From positions 3,100,001-3,164,000 of the forward strand of contig NZ_OZ035533.1 of the NCBI RefSeq assembly GCF_964033635.1: a stretch of 64,000 bases of DNA, written 5' to 3'. This stretch comes from Chitinophaga sp. MM2321. Its GTDB lineage: Bacteria; Bacteroidota; Bacteroidia; Chitinophagales; Chitinophagaceae. Below, in pieces: positions 63,104-64,000 of this stretch. Under the pieces are notes generated by a model that saw only the letters and a list, made by a program, of their open reading frames with translations, made no database searches and was not told the origin of the DNA. The translations under genes were made by a program, and so were the position numbers. Numbering within the stretch: position 1 is the first letter of the stretch; each line of letters opens with the position of its first letter.

Positions 63104-63814
63104 ATGAAAAATATACAGGAACGGTTGGAGAATTATAACTGGAAAGATATAACAAGCGATCTTCACGACAACGGTTTTACCATCGTAAAAAATGTATTGC
63201 ACAAAGCCGAATGTGATAACCTGGTAGCTGAATATAATGCAGATGATACCTACCGGAAGACCATCAATATGGAGCGTTACCGTTTCGGTAGCGGCGAATA
63301 TAAATATTTCCGGTATCCGCTGCCGGATATCATTACAACCCTCAGAGAAAACGTATACGCCTATATCGCGCCCGTTGCCAATACCTGGATGGAAGAACTG
63401 GGGCTGGAAAAGCGTTTCCCTTCAACACATGCCGCCATGAAAAAGCTGTGTCATGATAACGGGCAGACCAAACCAACTGCATTGATCCTGCAATATGGCA
63501 AAGGAGGTTTTAATACCCTCCACCAGGATCTCTACGGTGAGATATATTTCCCCCTGCAAATCGTATTTATGTTGGATCAGACCGATGAGGACTACACAGG
63601 AGGAGAATTTGTTATAACAGAGCAGATCCCCAGGGCTCAGTCCAAAGCCAATGTGCTGAAACCCAATCGCGGTGACATGTTAATCCTTACTACCAACTTC
63701 CGTCCCGTAAAAGGCAGTAAAGGCTATTACCGGGTAAACATGAAACACGGTGTAAGCCCTTTACACAGTGGCAACCGGCATAGCCTGGGCATTATTTTTC
63801 ATGATGGACTATAA
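63104..63814 (+). CDS. 2OG-Fe(II) oxygenase next to the repair genes
   Basis: The 236-residue protein has a double-stranded beta-helix 2OG-Fe(II) oxygenase fold: FNTLHQDLYGEIYFPLQIVF (His, Asp), GDMLILTTN, and VNMKHGVSPLHSGNRHSLGIIFH (second His, and Arg for 2-oxoglutarate). It is not AlkB-like and its substrate is unknown. It begins 31 bp after the Ada-type gene, so it is likely co-transcribed and induced with the repair system. Confidence 0.85.
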   Translation: MKNIQERLENYNWKDITSDLHDNGFTIVKNVLHKAECDNLVAEYNADDTYRKTINMERYRFGSGEYKYFRYPLPDIITTLRENVYAYIAPVANTWMEELGLEKRFPSTHAAMKKLCHDNGQTKPTALILQYGKGGFNTLHQDLYGEIYFPLQIVFMLDQTDEDYTGGEFVITEQIPRAQSKANVLKPNRGDMLILTTNFRPVKGSKGYYRVNMKHGVSPLHSGNRHSLGIIFHDGL

Positions 63815-63847
63815 CGGATGCCAACTGTGTTACAACTATAATTATTG

Positions 63848-64000
63848 CTATTCTGCTGTTATTAAATAACTTCCTGTAGCCAGGTCAAATGCACAGGTAC
63901 CATCCGCATGTACTTCCGGTGAAAAAGCGGTATTCGTGTTCACTTTCTTTACAGAAATTTTCCGGGGATTTTTAGTGGGTAATTGAAAGGTCGCCACACT
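63848..64000 (-). CDS. C-terminal end of a minus-strand protein, cut by window edge
   Basis: From the window edge the minus strand stays open for 50 codons to a TAG at 63848-63850 and ends in FDLATGSYLITAE, with a beta-rich character (ISVKKVNTNTAFSPEV). It reads like the C-terminal beta-sandwich of a glycoside hydrolase such as a rhamnosidase-type enzyme, but that is only an impression. Confidence 0.5.
   Translation of the reverse strand, partial: SVATFQLPTKNPRKISVKKVNTNTAFSPEVHADGTCAFDLATGSYLITAE

Noticed and set aside
1..64000. CRISPR arrays, insertion sequences, integrases and prophage genes
   Set aside because: No regularly spaced repeats, transposase or phage-like proteins were seen on either strand.

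Overview
The window looks like a chromosomal segment of a glycan-degrading Bacteroidota bacterium, most likely a Chitinophaga-like member of the Chitinophagaceae. The reasons are three SusC/SusD pairs each with a FecI-type sigma factor and a FecR anti-sigma factor, Tat-leader oxidoreductases, a DUF1080 hydrolase, LytTR signalling, and several promoters matching the Bacteroidota -7 consensus TAnnTTTG. No calls rest on a database search; families were recognised by reading the protein sequences.

Layout. 1-75: start of a secreted protein cut by the window edge. 444-516: tRNA-Lys with its terminator. 684-8504: a minus-strand catabolic group (DUF4965 glutaminase-family protein, RluE-type pseudouridine synthase, Tat-leader Gfo/Idh/MocA oxidoreductase, GH9 cellulase, Tat-leader sugar phosphate isomerase/epimerase). 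A candidate structured RNA lies at about 3250-3356. 8636-9814: a Fic protein with two 29-bp palindromes directly upstream of its start. 9980-15079: ChrA transporter, LytTR response regulator and histidine kinase, two SDR-type enzymes. 15294-17956: DUF1080 protein and CstA.

18328-31713 is polysaccharide utilisation locus (PUL) A: sigma, FecR, SusC, SusD, an exported pyruvyl-transferase-family protein, a heparinase II/III-family lyase and an alginate-lyase-family protein, with an SGNH esterase on the other strand. The enzyme set suggests an acidic, uronate-containing glycan. 32036-34877 is a small-gene interval (cupin, GrpB, GNAT, beta-barrel). 34917-41737 is PUL B (divergent sigma, then FecR-SusC-SusD, without its own enzyme). 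56213 down to 41862 is PUL C: sialidase, sigma, FecR, SusC, SusD, a large (alpha/alpha)6-like protein of unknown specificity, an SDR and a GH32 fructan hydrolase.

56453-61392 holds a YegP protein, an alpha/beta esterase, an MdaB-like quinone reductase whose C-terminal tail is encoded by a repeat element, a lipoprotein, and an LVIVD-repeat lipoprotein with a barrel protein. 61572-63814 is an alkylation-damage repair group (AlkB, Ada-type activator/methyltransferase, a further 2OG-Fe(II) oxygenase). The last 153 bases are the 3' end of a minus-strand gene.

The most interesting signals are non-coding: plus-strand Rho-independent terminators between FecR and SusC in PULs A and C, with promoter-like sequences at the SusC start codon, which together outline about 100-nt antisense RNAs; the operator array on the Fic gene; and a REPIN-like inverted repeat that has become the end of a protein.
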